DNA of 64,000 nucleotides, taken from NCBI RefSeq assembly GCF_040869045.1, contig NC_090323.1, forward strand, positions 268,154,392-268,218,391. Reading direction: 5' to 3'. The translations under genes were made by a program, and so were the position numbers. The notes below the pieces were generated by a model. The model made no database searches. It saw nothing but the letters and a program-made list of their open reading frames with translations, and was not told the origin of the DNA. The number at the start of each line of letters is the position of its first letter. The stretch's first letter is position 1. Source of the stretch: Eurosta solidaginis (lineage: Eukaryota; Arthropoda; Insecta; Diptera; Tephritidae). Below are positions 11,188 to 23,439 of this stretch, piece by piece.

Positions 11188-12332
11188 ACAAGTAAAGGTG
11201 TCTAAGTTCGGGTGTAACTGAACATTATATACTCAGCGTGAGCTTCAATTGCACATTTCATTTCAGATAAATTACTTTTCTACATAACACTTGGCACCGC
11301 CCGTTTAAAAGAAAATGTCTCCCCATTTCCTCTTACAATAACACTTGATAAGTGAAATATCATTGATTCAAAACTATTTTTTGCTAAGTTATAGCTTGTT
11401 ATTCTAGTCCACGACCCTTTTAAATTTGTTTTATATCTAAGTTGCCGTGGTCCTTAACCGATCCCGTCCATTTTTACTAGAAATATTTTCTGCTATAAGG
11501 AAAATATGTGTACCAAATTTTATTACGAGCCGTTAATTTTTCTTCGAGTTATGGCTCCTGAAACATAGAAAATTGCTTAGGCATAAAATGGGCGGTGCAG
11601 CGCCCATTTTTTTAAATTTGAAGTTTTTCCTATTTACTGTTATAAATCCACTTGGGAAGTGTAATACCATTGATATAAAGCTATTTTTCCAAAGATGTAG
11701 CTTATTTTATTCGTCCACGACCCATTTAAAAATCTTTTATATAAAAGTGGGCGTGGTCCTTAGCCGATTTCGTTAATTTTTCTTCAAAGCATACCTTATA
11801 GTAAACGCAACCTCTTTGCCGAATTTTGTTACATAGCTTTAACGATTTTTGATTTTTGATTAGTAATATTTGTAAAATTGATTTTATCACAAGTGGGCGG
11901 TGCCACGCTCATTTTAAAATTTGTTTTCAAATTTTTTTCAAGAGTCTCAATATCAGTCCACACGTCAAATTTCAACATTCTAGGTGTATTATTTACTAAA
12001 TAATCAGGTTTTATGTGTTTTCCAAAATGTTATATATATAAAAAGTGGGCGTGGTTATCATCCGATTTCTCTCATTTTCAATACCAATCTATTCTGGGTC
12101 CAGATAAGCTCGTGTGCCAAATTTGGTGAAGCTATCTCAATATTTACTGAAGTTATCGTATTAACGGACAGACGGACGGACGGACGGACGGACATCGCTC
12201 AATCAAATTTTTTTCGACACTGATGATTTTGATATATGGAAGTCTATATATCTCGGTGCCTTTATACCTGTACAACCAACCATTATCCAATCAAGGTTAA
12301 TATACTCTGTGTGCAAAGCACGCTGAGTATAA
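11188..12332 (+). mobile_element. INE (DINE-1/mini-me-like), short subfamily, full length
   Basis: Starts acaagtaaaggtgtctaag, followed by the short palindrome gttcgggtgtaactgaac, and ends gtgcaaagcacgctgagtat. Inside are recurring gtgggcg/cgcccac boxes about 130-200 bp apart and a pure GGAC tetranucleotide tract near 12170-12193. The same architecture is at 31039, 51361 and, reversed, at 22211 and 41066. Noncoding. Confidence 0.85.
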
Positions 12333-13021
12333 AAATCATTAAATTAATGGTACAAAAAGTAAAGGCAAAATTTGAATAAAACCCATAAACAGTCATAAGT
12401 GGGGAGAAAAACGTGAAAAATGACAAAATAAATCGAAATAAAAGAACGAATGAACAGAAGTGAGGAAGTAAAAGCTAGGATGGAGCCAAACCCAATAAAC
12501 TCTCGTATTATTGGAAGCTCTAGCAGATTGTCGTATGGGAGATTGGAAAGCCCGAGAGGAATAATTTAAATTCTTTTTCTTCTTGAATTCATTCCTCGAG
12601 GTTGAGGAAGCAATCTCAAAAGAGAAATGTATCTTCGATTCGGTACGAAATTGGAATTATATATGGCTAAGAACCTCCGAAGAACAATCAACTAATATTT
12701 TGGAAGACAGCAGCAATTGTGCGCCATAAAAGCCGATAGGCCCAATCTCATACTTTCAGCAATTTTACAAAAGTGACCTATTAAGGCTTGAGAGAAAAAA
12801 AAACATATTTTGTTAACAAAACTTATCTTTGTTGGGCAGATACATTTTTATGTTCACACGAAAAAAGGGGTTTAGGATCGTAAGACATTTTTACTTGTTT
12901 TATTTTGTTCTGTAGATCTTACCGGGTGCATAACTGGTGTATATTGAAATGATTTTGCGAAAATAGTTCTAATATACAGGCCGGCAAACCCCTTCGTCGA
13001 AGGATATGTTTTCACTTTCAC
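12333..13021. other. Noncoding stretch, nothing recognised
   Basis: A short hairpin (gaggaat...attcctc) near 12557-12598; otherwise no signal. Confidence 0.35.
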
Positions 13022-13615
13022 AAATCATCAGTATGGAAAAAAATTTGATGAAACCATGTCCGTCCGTCCGTTAACACGATAACTTGAGCAAATATGAGCT
13101 ATCTTCACCAAATTCTGTATTCGGGCTTATCTAGATCCAGAATAGATTGGTATTGAAAATGAGCGAAATCGGACTTTTTTTATATCGAATATTTAGAAAA
13201 AAAGGAAAAAATTAGATAATTCAAAAACGAATACCGCTAAGCTAATGAAATTTGGTAGGTGGATTGGTTTTATGACGCAAAAAATAAATTCTGAAAAATT
13301 TTGGATAGCGGGCGTGGCACTACCCGCATTTAGGTCGAATTGGCCGGTCCATGAGGACCTCCCATAAACTGAATGAGTCCGTGGAAAAAAATTTGGAAGT
13401 TTAACAAGCCTTAAATCGAAAGCCGTTAAAGATATTACATTGCAATTTGACACTATCCTTGTCATATTATATAGACTGAGTGAAGATAATCAAAATCTGT
13501 TAAAGACCATGCCCACTTTTCTAAAGGTCTTATGACGCAGCCTTATAGCACTATTAACCAAGCAAAGCAAACAACAATAGCCTTTCAAGCGCACAGCTGG
13601 GCATGTAATGTTCGA
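13022..13615 (-). mobile_element. Degraded INE copy with internal foreign piece
   Basis: Reverse-oriented INE parts: the gtccgtccgtccgttaacac tract at 13060, gggcgtggcac at 13310, and remnants of the opposite end to about 13615 (atgtaatgttcg). Positions ~13331-13395 instead match another dispersed repeat (ggccggtccatgaggacc) also present at 29140 and 60744. Confidence 0.65.
13331..13395 (+). repeat. Dispersed repeat fragment (GGCCGGTCCATGAGGAC family)
   Basis: ggtcgaattggccggtccat, then a block ending aatgagtccgt. Related fragments are at 29140-29330, 41032-41058 and 60744-60800. Confidence 0.6.
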
Positions 13616-13689
13616 GTCCATCCGAAAAATACTTTCTTACTTTTTTTACTTAAGAATAAGCTCTGAGGTTTGCATCACTTTTAAGACAG

Positions 13690-14250
13690 GTCTTTCATTT
13701 GGTTTTAGCCTAAGATTAAGTCAAGGTGGTTTTTGCTTTTGTTTCAAATGCAGATTCAGTTTTATTTTAGTTTTAATTGTAGTTCCAGTTTTAGTTTAAT
13801 TATCACTAGTTCTTCTTTAAATTTAGTTTAAGTTTTAGATATTGATTAAGTTCAAGTTTTTGTTTTAGTTTAAATTCTCATTTAAGTTTTAGTCTTTGTT
13901 GTCTTAGTAGTTTTAGATTTAGTTGCAGTTTTAATTTCAGTTATTGTTTCAATTATTTAAGTTTAAATTTAATTAGTTTTAGTTTTTAGTTGTGTTTTAG
14001 TTCTATTTTCAGATAAAGTTTAATTTGTGGTTCTTTGTTTAGTTTTTGTTTTAGTTTTAATTTTAGCAAAGTTTTAGTTTATATCTGCATTATTTAGTTT
14101 AAGGAAGAGTTCGACTTAAAGTTCTTGTATTAGTTTTTATTCTAGTTGTGGCTTTAGTTTTAGATTATATTTTCGTGGTCTTAGTTTCACGTTTAGTATT
14201 TGTTACTCTTTTATTTATAGTGTTAGATTTAGTTCTAGCTCCTTAGTTTA
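13690..14250. repeat. Degenerate TTTTAG-type hexamer tract
   Basis: About 560 bp dominated by tttagtttt, ttttagttt and tagttttaat on the plus strand, strongly T over A. No unit is conserved enough for a clean array; it looks like an old hexanucleotide satellite. A weaker stretch is at 9380-9540. Confidence 0.6.
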
Positions 14251-14259
14251 AGTATTCAC

Positions 14260-15937
14260 TATGTTATAAATGTGTTATTTCAAACATCCAATGTTCCACA
14301 GTAAGCGTTCAACAATAAGTAGAAGCCCTCGAGCAAAATACTAAAAAGATCGTAGCTAACCCAGAACCATTATATTCATTACTTTTTCGTTAAGAGTTTT
14401 CATCTAGTATGATTCCATTATAACTAGCCCTTAATTGAAGGATTTTGAATTTAGAAAAGAAGAAAAAAGAGTTTTTATCTGAATCCATCGATTCAAAAAG
14501 AGGCAGTAGGATTTCAATCCCATTAAGATTCTTCAGTTCCTAATCATGTTATCTCAGTGATTTTAAAAATCTACCTTCATTGCTTTATGCTCCAAAGTCT
14601 GTACAACTGGGTATAAAAATAAGCAGAAAATATAGGCGCGAAGCGAGAAGATGAAAAAAAAGACGAAAATGGAAATTCATTAAATATGATGAATGGAAAA
14701 ATGCATAATTCTGCCATGGAGCAGATATCTCGTGATTGAATAAAACACTACTTCAGTATAGAAACATATAAATATATACACAGTAATCGGATATATTATA
14801 TGCATCTGTTATTTACATTTATGCATGCATAAATACATACAAACAAAAATAACTGTATCTGTATCATGTGCTTATTTTGAAGTCAGTGGGTGATTATGAT
14901 TAATATGCAACATATCAACGGCAGTGAAAGCATAAGCACCACCCGTCAATTTAATATTTGCAGGGAATGCCTTGTAAGAGATACATACGTACATAAATAT
15001 TAGGCGAATGCATGCTGCGATATCTATCTGGATATGAGTTCAAGGAGTCAAGTGATGACATTCGTTAAGTATGTATTTGAGTAAGTAGGTATGTACATAT
15101 GTATGTATGCGCATATGAAACGATCAGTCTATGCCACAATCTAAATGAGGTGAAGTACTTGTTAAGCTGATAATCAGGAAATGCGCGTTTGAAAGCTCAG
15201 TGCCACACTCACTATAAGCGGACTAAGCGTCCATATGTTGTAAGGCGTTTAATATTCATTGGAAAAACTGAATTATATATACTAAGTAGTGAATGAAGAT
15301 GGCATTAAAGCATATAAAGAAAAAGATTGAAGCAAGTTCATTGCATAAAGTAGAAGAAGCATGCATATGGAAAATTTTTATTACCACATTTATAACACCC
15401 TTCTGGTGCGAGTTTCTTGCAAAATATTAACAGCTTTTTTGCTATTTACTTCAACTTTCGAAGAGATATAATTCTCTTAATAAAGTAGGCGTCAAAGTAA
15501 ATTACGAAGTGTTTCAATGCAACACAATATTATATATCGGATTCTGTATTATTCAAAGAAAGTGCAGCCACAATGTAACTTACCCATCCTTTTGATTTTT
15601 ATTATATTTTTTTATCTAATACATGGTAATTTTCTAAAAACCTGCATCACACAGATAACTTTTTCTGAACAATTTATAATTCAACACGTCTATATTATTT
15701 TCAATTTGCATTAGTTACAGTGTGTCTTTTAACCATGCGTTCAGAATCACCAAGTGTTTAGATTTTGTAGATATAAGCACTTCTGAAATAAGTAACATTC
15801 CCTCCTTCCATCAATGCATTTTCACTCCTGGGGGAAAAGTACTATGAAAGGATCAATGATGGAGGGTTGCAGCGTTAGTATGTGTTGCTAAGCCTTTAGA
15901 AAAGGACTGCTGTACCCCTTAATTTCAATAAATAAAA
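14260..15937. other. Noncoding, microsatellite-bearing
   Basis: Contains a gtatgtacatatgtatgtat tract near 15090 and AT-rich sequence. No gene or element border was recognised. Confidence 0.4.
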
Positions 15938-16832
15938 AACAAGTAAGGACGGGACTCTCTTCGGCTGTGCCGAAAACTTCATACCTTTCATGAATGGGGC
16001 TGAACAATAATCTTATCCCGTTCGTAATCTCCAAAGAATCGGATGTATAAGATAAGAAATATATAGTGAATAGATGTACATACCTAAACGATTTTTAAGA
16101 TAAATATAAAATAAAAAATAGGTAGGTACTTTATGTGAGGATGCAAAGTTTCACGTTTTTTGTGGTCTGCATGTAAAAACTATGACTACGAATGTATTTC
16201 AACAATATATGCGTAAACGTAAGTATTTGATGAAATTTGAAGCTTCTAGCCGTAAAAAAGGGGCAAAAATGACAGTTTATATGGGGTATATAATATATAT
16301 ACCACCGATCTCTATGATTTTTTCAGACAACAATAATAGGGCAGTAATTACGAAAAGTTTCTTATCTGAACAATCGGTTGTGGGGATATATACTATATAT
16401 ACGACCGATCTCATCCATTTTTGCAGACAACAATATGTGCAATAAATGAAAGTATATAGTGAAGTTTGAAGCTACAATCTGATAAACTGAGGAAGATATG
16501 ACAAAAATCCTCTTTTTCTGAAAAATCGGTTGTATGGAGGATATATGCTATAGTGGTCCGATCCGGCCGAATCCGACAAATGTCTATTCGAACAACACCC
16601 AAATACACCCGCTCACCATATTTAATCAAGATATCTCAAAAATTGAGGGACTAGTTTGAATACAAACACACAGACAGACAGACAGACAGACGGACATGGC
16701 TAAATCAACTCAGCCCTTCATCCTGATTATTTCGGTATACTTAATGGTGGGTCTATCTATTTTCTTTTAAGGACTTACAATTTTGAGATTCCTGCCAAAG
16801 TTAGTATACCATTTCAATTTCATGAAAGGTTT
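15938..16832 (+). mobile_element. INE-like element, different family
   Basis: Opens with aaacaagtaaggacgggac, like the other INEs, but then has its own body (cttcggctgtgccgaaaac hairpin). It carries about three related internal blocks built on the clause caatcggttgtggggatata with accgatct. It ends after a cagacagacagacagacgga tract with sequence running to tttcatgaaagg, which echoes cctttcatgaatgg near its start. Noncoding. Confidence 0.7.
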
Positions 16833-17430
16833 AATAACTCAGACGTGATGGACTATAAAATGTTACGCAAAAATGATCTGTGCAAAGTTCGTTTGGTGCA
16901 AAATACCGCGGTTTTTTTTCAAAAAAAAAAAAGGGCTTCATTTGTTATGCTGGGATACTTCTGAAGAAAGTGTTATGTGTTTTATATAAAAAATCGAATA
17001 TTGAAAATTTTGATATGTATGAGAACGAAAAACAAAAAGATTTCTAAAGTCATCGGAATATTCGGAAAACTGTCAAGTTGCTCCGCTTCTATTTATCATT
17101 CTCCCACTCCCATTCTTACCACTCCCACTCCTACTCCCTCGCCCATGAACATAACAAATGCAACTCTCAGCTACAATATAACTCTCGCATTTCCCTCCTA
17201 TACTTCTCTAGCTCTCCCCTTTTCAGATTTTTGCTCACATGATCACCTTTATTTAAAATTGTGGCCTTTAACCATGACCATAGAATTCAAATTATCGTCT
17301 TATGCTTAGCTGTCAACTAATTGGCCGTCTTTGCCACATATTGAAACTATGAGACAATAGAACTGATAAACGAGATATGCACATACAGAGCCATGTATTC
17401 CAAATTCCTCAACTTTTCAATACATTTTTG
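16833..17430. other. Noncoding with C/T-rich patch
   Basis: 17098-17145 is a degenerate CCACTC/CCTACTC run, which creates the proline/threonine-rich frame over it. Not a gene. Confidence 0.45.
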
Positions 17431-17433
17431 GTT

Positions 17434-17640
17434 CTATCTGTTCTGGATTAGTAAATTCAATGGACTTACAATCTCTCGTAGCCTACTTTGATAAGATGCA
17501 TATAAAACACTAATATTTTTCTTGTACGGATCTAAAATATTATCAATATTTGTAAACGAGTAAAGATATCTAAAAAAGTTCAAATCCAAGCTAACACCCC
17601 TTGTTTGACACCCATATCCCACAATTTAATTCCGGATGCA
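17434..17640 (-). pseudogene. Very tentative LINE C-terminal scrap
   Basis: The reverse frame contains YGCQTRGVSLDLNFFRYLYS, spaced like the G(S/C)xxWG...FLRYL region after the thumb of CR1/Jockey-type reverse transcriptases. No catalytic motif is present and the match is weak; it may be chance. Confidence 0.22.
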
Positions 17641-19140
17641 GTACTGATTGTTTTGTTGAGCTTCTGTGGAAGTTCTTGGGTGCTTTAAAATTTGAATTAA
17701 TGGGCTTTGTTATTTCTCAAGTTTAACGTACTTGTGCCTGCAATAAAATCGTATTCATTTTATTGCAATTACAAGTAAATTTTGTACTTTAAGCTCTTTG
17801 GATTTTAATCGTCTGTTCGTCTTTCGAATTCGTAAAATTGAAATGAGTTTTAGCCGCTGCACTTTAATTTATAACAACAGCTATGAAACCTCAACAAGTT
17901 GTAATGAGCTGCAGGCTTCAACTTACTTTAATTTGCATTCTGCGGCAAGAAGTTACGCATACGCCAAGTCCAACCTCAGCCTTATTAATACGAATTTCAT
18001 ACGCATTGGGTCAGTTTGTTTGTTGAAATATTCTCTTGTTATGATCTTTTGTTGATATCCGAAAAGTCCCCAAAAATTTGAGTAGTTTCCAAATGTAATT
18101 TGTTGTTATAATACTTGTCCTGTGGAAACAATAAGAAAAGTTCGATTGATACTTCGGAACCACGCCACAGCTTGCCTCTATATGACACGTGGTTCTTGCA
18201 ATTTTAACTAAACTTTTTATATAATATTCAAATCTCTATCAAAATTTAAATTTGTTGTCACTCTTAAATTACCAAATAAGCTCTCGAGTCATTCAAACCC
18301 CTTCAGTTTGTTAAGCATCAGTTTGTTAGGAGCATTGGGTTGAAAAGGGTTGGTTGGTGGGCGAATGAGTTTGCTGGCGGAAGAACTAATAAACGTTGAA
18401 TGGCGGTGAAGGAACTGTGCTCAATACATGTTTACATAATATGTCTAGTATATGTATGTATGTATGTCACTTACGATGCATGTTTGTGTATATTTATTTA
18501 CGTCAATGCATGCTGATATATGCAGAGATGAACAGTCGCCTACTGGGTGCAGAATTAATAGCACAGCTGGAAGATAAGTTTCATTTAACTCACTCAAAGT
18601 AGACAACAAATAGGGATGTTCACTTCGTATGTATGTATGTGTGTATGAAAATATTAATTCGCATAGACAATGCATACAACTTTATACAATTTGTTGATAT
18701 GTAGATGAGCCATAGTTTGCATGCTGATAAATGTGGGTTCGCAGATCGGATGTCAAAATGTGTGCGAATAGTGGGGAGGTGCAGATAAGACTAGCCAGCT
18801 CACCTCAAAGGCAGGCGAGAAGGTCAAAGTCAAGTGCTGTAACGACTATGCATATATGGAATAGCCCACTTTCATAGTTTCATGGAAGCTAATTTGAAAG
18901 AAGAGTATTCAGGTTGTGTAAGTGTAAAAAACGACGAACGCTCAATGCGGAAATATGTTTCTTAAGACACTTGCTTGTCATTTTAATACAAAAGCTGAGT
19001 TACAAAAGCACAATGATGGCATTTAACGGTTTCACAAAGTGAATAGTGGAGAAGGTGTAGATACAGGCAGAGCTAGGAAACGAGACAGAGAGGTATAAGG
19101 ATAAAGTTTTAGGAAAAGATGGACGTAAAGGTAGTGAAAG
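17641..19140. other. Noncoding, microsatellite-bearing
   Basis: tatgtatgtatgtatg near 18452-18468 and 18628-18645. No gene seen. Confidence 0.4.
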
Positions 19141-19149
19141 AGGTAAGGA

Positions 19150-19550
19150 TGAAGGATAATAAAAGCGATTAGAATAAGGATGACGATAAGGATAAGGATA
19201 TGGATAAGGATTAGAATATGGATAGGGATAAGGATAACGATAAGGATAAGGATAAGAATTATGATAAGGATAATGATGAGGATATGGATAAAGATACGGA
19301 TAAGGGTAAGGATAAGAAAAAGGATAAGAACTAGGATAAGGATGATGATAAGGGTGATGATAATTATTTGCATAAGGATAAGGATAAGTATAAGGAAAAG
19401 GAAAATTATAAGGACAAGGATAAGGATAAAATGAAGGATAATGATAATAATAGATATATATATATGGATAGGAATAAGGATAAGGATAGGAATAAGGATA
19501 AGGATAAGGATAAAGATAAGGATAAGTATAAGGATAGGCTAAGGATAAGC
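19150..19550. repeat. GGATAA hexanucleotide array, ~400 bp
   Basis: aaggataaggataaggat-type units with occasional tatgga, taacga and gaatta variants over the whole interval. It yields long artefactual frames (Ile-Arg repeats and Lys-Asp repeats on plus, Ile/Leu-rich on minus). Cleanest near 19490-19540. Confidence 0.9.
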
Positions 19551-21760
19551 ACCGCCGTAGTGTACTGCAACATCTTTTTTGCTAGCTGAACTGCTTAAAA
19601 TAAAAATAAACTTACAAGACAACATTAAATCAGCATGACCGCTGCATTTTTTTTTTTTTGGGTTTATTTGTTTTTGTGATTTGCCATAAACCAAAAGTCA
19701 CTAAGCAGATTAAAATGCGAAAAGTTTTTGCGAGCGTGAACACTACTGCTGCCATTTTCCGCCTTCATCATCACTGCCAAGTTGAGGCAGAGTAAGTAAT
19801 TGCTTTGTCGGCTTATGAAATGCAAAATAGGTTGGGAGAAATAGAATAGAATATATACGGAGGTGAATACGAAAGAGATATGGTTGGAAACTTTTGGCAA
19901 ATTGACCATAATCAAATCAATGGCATTTGGCACAATGCCTTTGGAATTTGCAAAGTGAGCAGCCATGCACCCAGAAAATTCATGGTTAACAAAGTTTATG
20001 ACCAATGAACAAAGCTCTTCTACTGCAGAACTTCATATTCACTTATGTTGAAAAGGGTAATTTGGAGAAGTCTTAATAGCCATCAGGTCACATTTCACAT
20101 CCTTTCGGGATATTGCAGCAAAAATTTATTTTGAAGCACTCATAAAGTATGTAATAAAATTAAGTTAAGCGCTTAAAAGTATATAGCAAACATTTTAACA
20201 ATTCCACGAACACGCACAAACATACAAACACTGTGGTGGTGCAGCACTTGGCGCAACTGATCCACGACATTATGAATTAGAGATAACTCATACGACATGT
20301 TCGACGAACTCCAGAAGGAAAATGCAGTATTCGCTGATTTTTTTTTTTGGATTTACATAAGAGATTTTTCTGGACAGGCACAAAAGAAGTTAGAGGAATT
20401 TAGAAGTGAGGGAAGATCGAATCAAATCTATTGGAAAATGACTATCCATCCGAGTCTGCTTTGAACCTGTAATACAAATCTAGATATATTGGAGAAACTT
20501 CGTACATAGATCCATCAGAAATTTTAATAAATAGGATTATACGTCTGATGGCTAGTACTAGCTCGCAATCTTAAGCTAGCCTTGGAACTTCGGCCGATAT
20601 TGGCTGCGTATTTTGAAACTGCTTTATCTGATCTTGCTGTGGGTGATGAAGATATTGCGCTATCATTTTATAGCTGGACACTTCAAGTGGAGGTACTATA
20701 AAGTACTTTAACTCTGCCATAAGGTCTGAAGCCGAAGAGGGTGCGATGGCGTTATAAGTCGGTTCTATAATGAGAAGCGCTACATAAAAACAATATTATT
20801 GGCCTGCGCACTGTGGGCCTTGGAGCCTGTCACACTTGATCCACGGTGATCTTGTTGTAAGTATAGACATGTTCCAATTGACTTGCATATTCCTCGTACA
20901 TCAGCACAAACTGAATGTAGCTCAAATAATGTAGGTCTTGTGTCGAAATAGATCTGTAGTCGAAATAGCTCTGAAGTTTGGTAATCATTTGAGGGCCGGA
21001 ACCTGATAAGGTAACTACATTTTTAGCTCAAAGTTAAAAGATGCATGTATGACTATGTAGCTTCTAGTTGCTTTAACCGACCTAGAAATATCCATCAAAT
21101 GCGTGTCGGTTCATATAAACAGGGAGAGAACAAAAATTGGTTTTACGTAAAAAAGCATAACATACACGGAAGAGTACAATTTCTTGTGCCATAGAAATCA
21201 AAATGTCTAGACTGCAATTAAAAAAGGGCTAAATATATTTTGAGCAGATCTAGGAGCGATACCCATAAACTTATAGCAGTCTGAATCGGTCATTGGGCTA
21301 TGGGCACCAATGCCGAAAATATGAATACTGAGCTATATGTTCACTGCAGAAGCTGTAATAATAGGTGTACTTTTCCCGACCCAGAATTTGTATGGTTTGC
21401 CAGTTAATAAACCCACCCACCAAATGGACTGTACGACAGTTAAGTTTATGAACGGTCAGAAATGAGATTCATACGCTATTTAATAAGCAGGTGAGCACTT
21501 GTCGACCCCAAGACCCTCACGGAAGGGGGGCTGGGAGTTTTTAATCTAGAAGATTAAATATGATAATATCAATATCGTTCCTCAGTTGGTCGGGCTATTA
21601 CCTTTATGGTGCTATTTTTCGGAACGTACTGGATGAATATCCGGTAAAAGACCTTCAACATCGATAAAAGTCCCCTAAGCTTTGGAGGAGTTTTTTTTTT
21701 GTCGATTTCACATTTGTACATTTAGCCCTTTTTTGTGCCACTCATATATGGTGCCGTTAA
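19551..21760. other. Noncoding stretch, nothing firmly recognised
   Basis: Moderate GC around 20550-20860 and 21300-21560 hints at old retroelement sequence, but no frame gives a recognisable domain on either strand. A 113-codon reverse frame at 19664-20005 lacks motifs. Confidence 0.35.
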
Positions 21761-21764
21761 ACCA

Positions 21765-22205
21765 GAACTTAGACACTGTTGTTTGTTTGTATTGTTCGTT
21801 TAACATGTTTTGCTAGTCTTGTTTGTCTTACATGTTTTGGTTTTCCTCCTCGTCGTTTTACTTTTATTTGGTTTAATTTATTTGTATTTTTTAAGTTTGT
21901 TGATTGTCTTTTTTTAGTTTTGAGTTAAGATTAGTTTTGCTTGTTTAATTATTAATTATTATTTATTTTTGTTGTTGGTATTATTTTAGTTTAAGTATTT
22001 TAAATTTGTGCGCTTTTCTTGTTTTGGGGAAGTCCCATTTTTACTTTATTTTATTTCGATTTTAAGGATATGTTTATAAGCTTTTTTTAACGTTAAATTC
22101 GAACTTAGACACTTTTATTTTTTTATGTTTGTTTTCTTAATATTGTTTGTTTTACATGTTTTGCATATCTTTGGATTAATTTGTTTGCTTAAATTTTTCT
22201 GCTCT
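21765..22205. repeat. T-rich, TTTG-like low-complexity tract with partial duplication
   Basis: Two segments about 330 bp apart share gaacttagacact followed by tttgtt-rich sequence and acatgttttgc. The shared clause resembles the reversed INE terminus (cgaacttagacacctttac), so these may be INE end scraps in T-rich DNA. Confidence 0.45.
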
Positions 22206-22210
22206 TTGTT

Positions 22211-23432
22211 TTTATACACGCTGTACTTGTACACATGGTATTATAACTTTATTTGGATAACGGTTGGTTTTACAGGTATAAAGGAATCGAGATAAATATA
22301 AACTCCCATATATCAAAATCATCAGTATCAAAACAAAAAAATTTGATTGAGCCGTGTCCGTCCGTCCGTCTGTCTGTTCGTTAACACGATAACTTGAGTA
22401 AATATTGAGATATCTGCACCAAATTCGGTACACGAGCTTATCTGCACCCAGAAAAGGTTGATATTAAAAATGAGCGAAATCGGATGATAACAACGCCCAC
22501 TTTTTATATATATAACATTTTGGAAAACACAAAAAAACCTGATTATTTAATAAATAATACACCTATAATGTTGAAATTTGACGTGTGGACTGATATTGAG
22601 ACTCTTGATAAAAATTTGAAAAACATTTTTTAAAATGGAAGTGGCACCGCCCACTTGTGATAAAATAAATTTTACAAATATTATTAATAATTGTTTTTTT
22701 TTTTTGTTTTTTGTTTTTTTAAATATAGTTGGTAAAAAGGAATGGAAGTAGCAAATTTGCCTGTCAAACAAACCACCGCTGTAAAGCTAAATGGTTAGCG
22801 CAGCATGCCTAAAGCGTACTGATGATGAAGGCTTAGCACCCTTCGAAATGGATCTATCTGCGCAGCTATGGCAGGTTGTCTGAAAAATTTTCTACTTACT
22901 ATTCCAAAAACAAAATACAATTTTTCAAATTTAGAAAAATTAAAAAATAACAATAATTATCATTAGAAAAAAATTATTGTTCTGGCCTTGAGCTCGAATC
23001 GAACCTGAATCAAATATTATTAATAATAAACCAAAATCGTTAAACCTATCGTAACAAAATTCGGCAGAGAGATTGCCTTTACTATAAGGAATGCTTTGAA
23101 GATTTTGAAATTAACGAAATCGGTTAAGGAACATGCCCCCTTTTATATAAAAGATTTTTAAAAGGGTCGTGGACGAATAAAATAAGCTATATAGGAAAAA
23201 CTTCAAATTTAAAAAACTGGGCGTGTCACCGCCCCTTTTATGACTACGCAATTTTCTATGTTTCGGGAGGCATAACTCGAAGAAAAATTAGTTCAGAATA
23301 GACCCATATGTATATGTATTATTGCGCAGCCTTGTAACACTATTAAGCACACAAAACAAACAACAACAGCATTTAAGTGTACAGCTGGGTATGCAATGTC
23401 CGGTTTCACCCGAACTTAGACTTCCTTACTTG
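22211..23432 (-). mobile_element. INE, short subfamily, interrupted by a SINE-like insertion
   Basis: In reverse order it shows ggataacggttggttttac, the gtccgtccgtctgtctgttc tract, boxes such as caacgcccac and ccgcccacttgtg, and ends tcacccgaacttagacttcc then ttacttg. The body is split at 22691-23011 by a younger insertion. Confidence 0.85.
22691..23011 (-). mobile_element. SINE-like retroposon inside the INE, with 16-bp target duplication
   Basis: Perfect direct repeats caaatattattaataa at 22675-22690 and 23012-23027 flank 321 bp not found in other INE copies, and the INE sequence resumes across them. The low-coordinate end is a long T tract (A-rich tail on the minus strand), as for a retroposed element. 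At the other end the minus strand begins attcaggttcgattcgagct, containing a tRNA B-box-like GGTTCGATTCG. The plus strand holds an A-box-like aatggttagcgcagc near 22788. A 5'-truncated tRNA-derived SINE is the best reading; the partner LINE is unknown. Confidence 0.75.
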
Positions 23433-23439
23433 CTTTCTA

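Noticed and set aside
16977..17309. 110-codon frame with a Pro/Thr/Ser segment
   Set aside because: It covers a CCACTC-type degenerate repeat; the rest has no motif.
17726..17750. 18-bp similarity (cttgtgcctgcaata) to exon block 2 of the 2.6 kb element
   Set aside because: Too short and without flanking similarity; probably coincidence.
19032..19434. 113-codon Ile/Leu-rich reverse frame and Arg/Ile or Lys/Asp-rich plus frames
   Set aside because: Direct products of the GGATAA hexamer array.
20550..21560. GC-richer stretch as a retrotransposon body
   Set aside because: All six frames were read for RT, RNase H, integrase or protease motifs without a convincing match.
22780..23010. A tRNA gene suggested by A- and B-box-like strings
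   Set aside because: The two boxes lie on opposite strands with wrong spacing and no cloverleaf; better read as a SINE relic.
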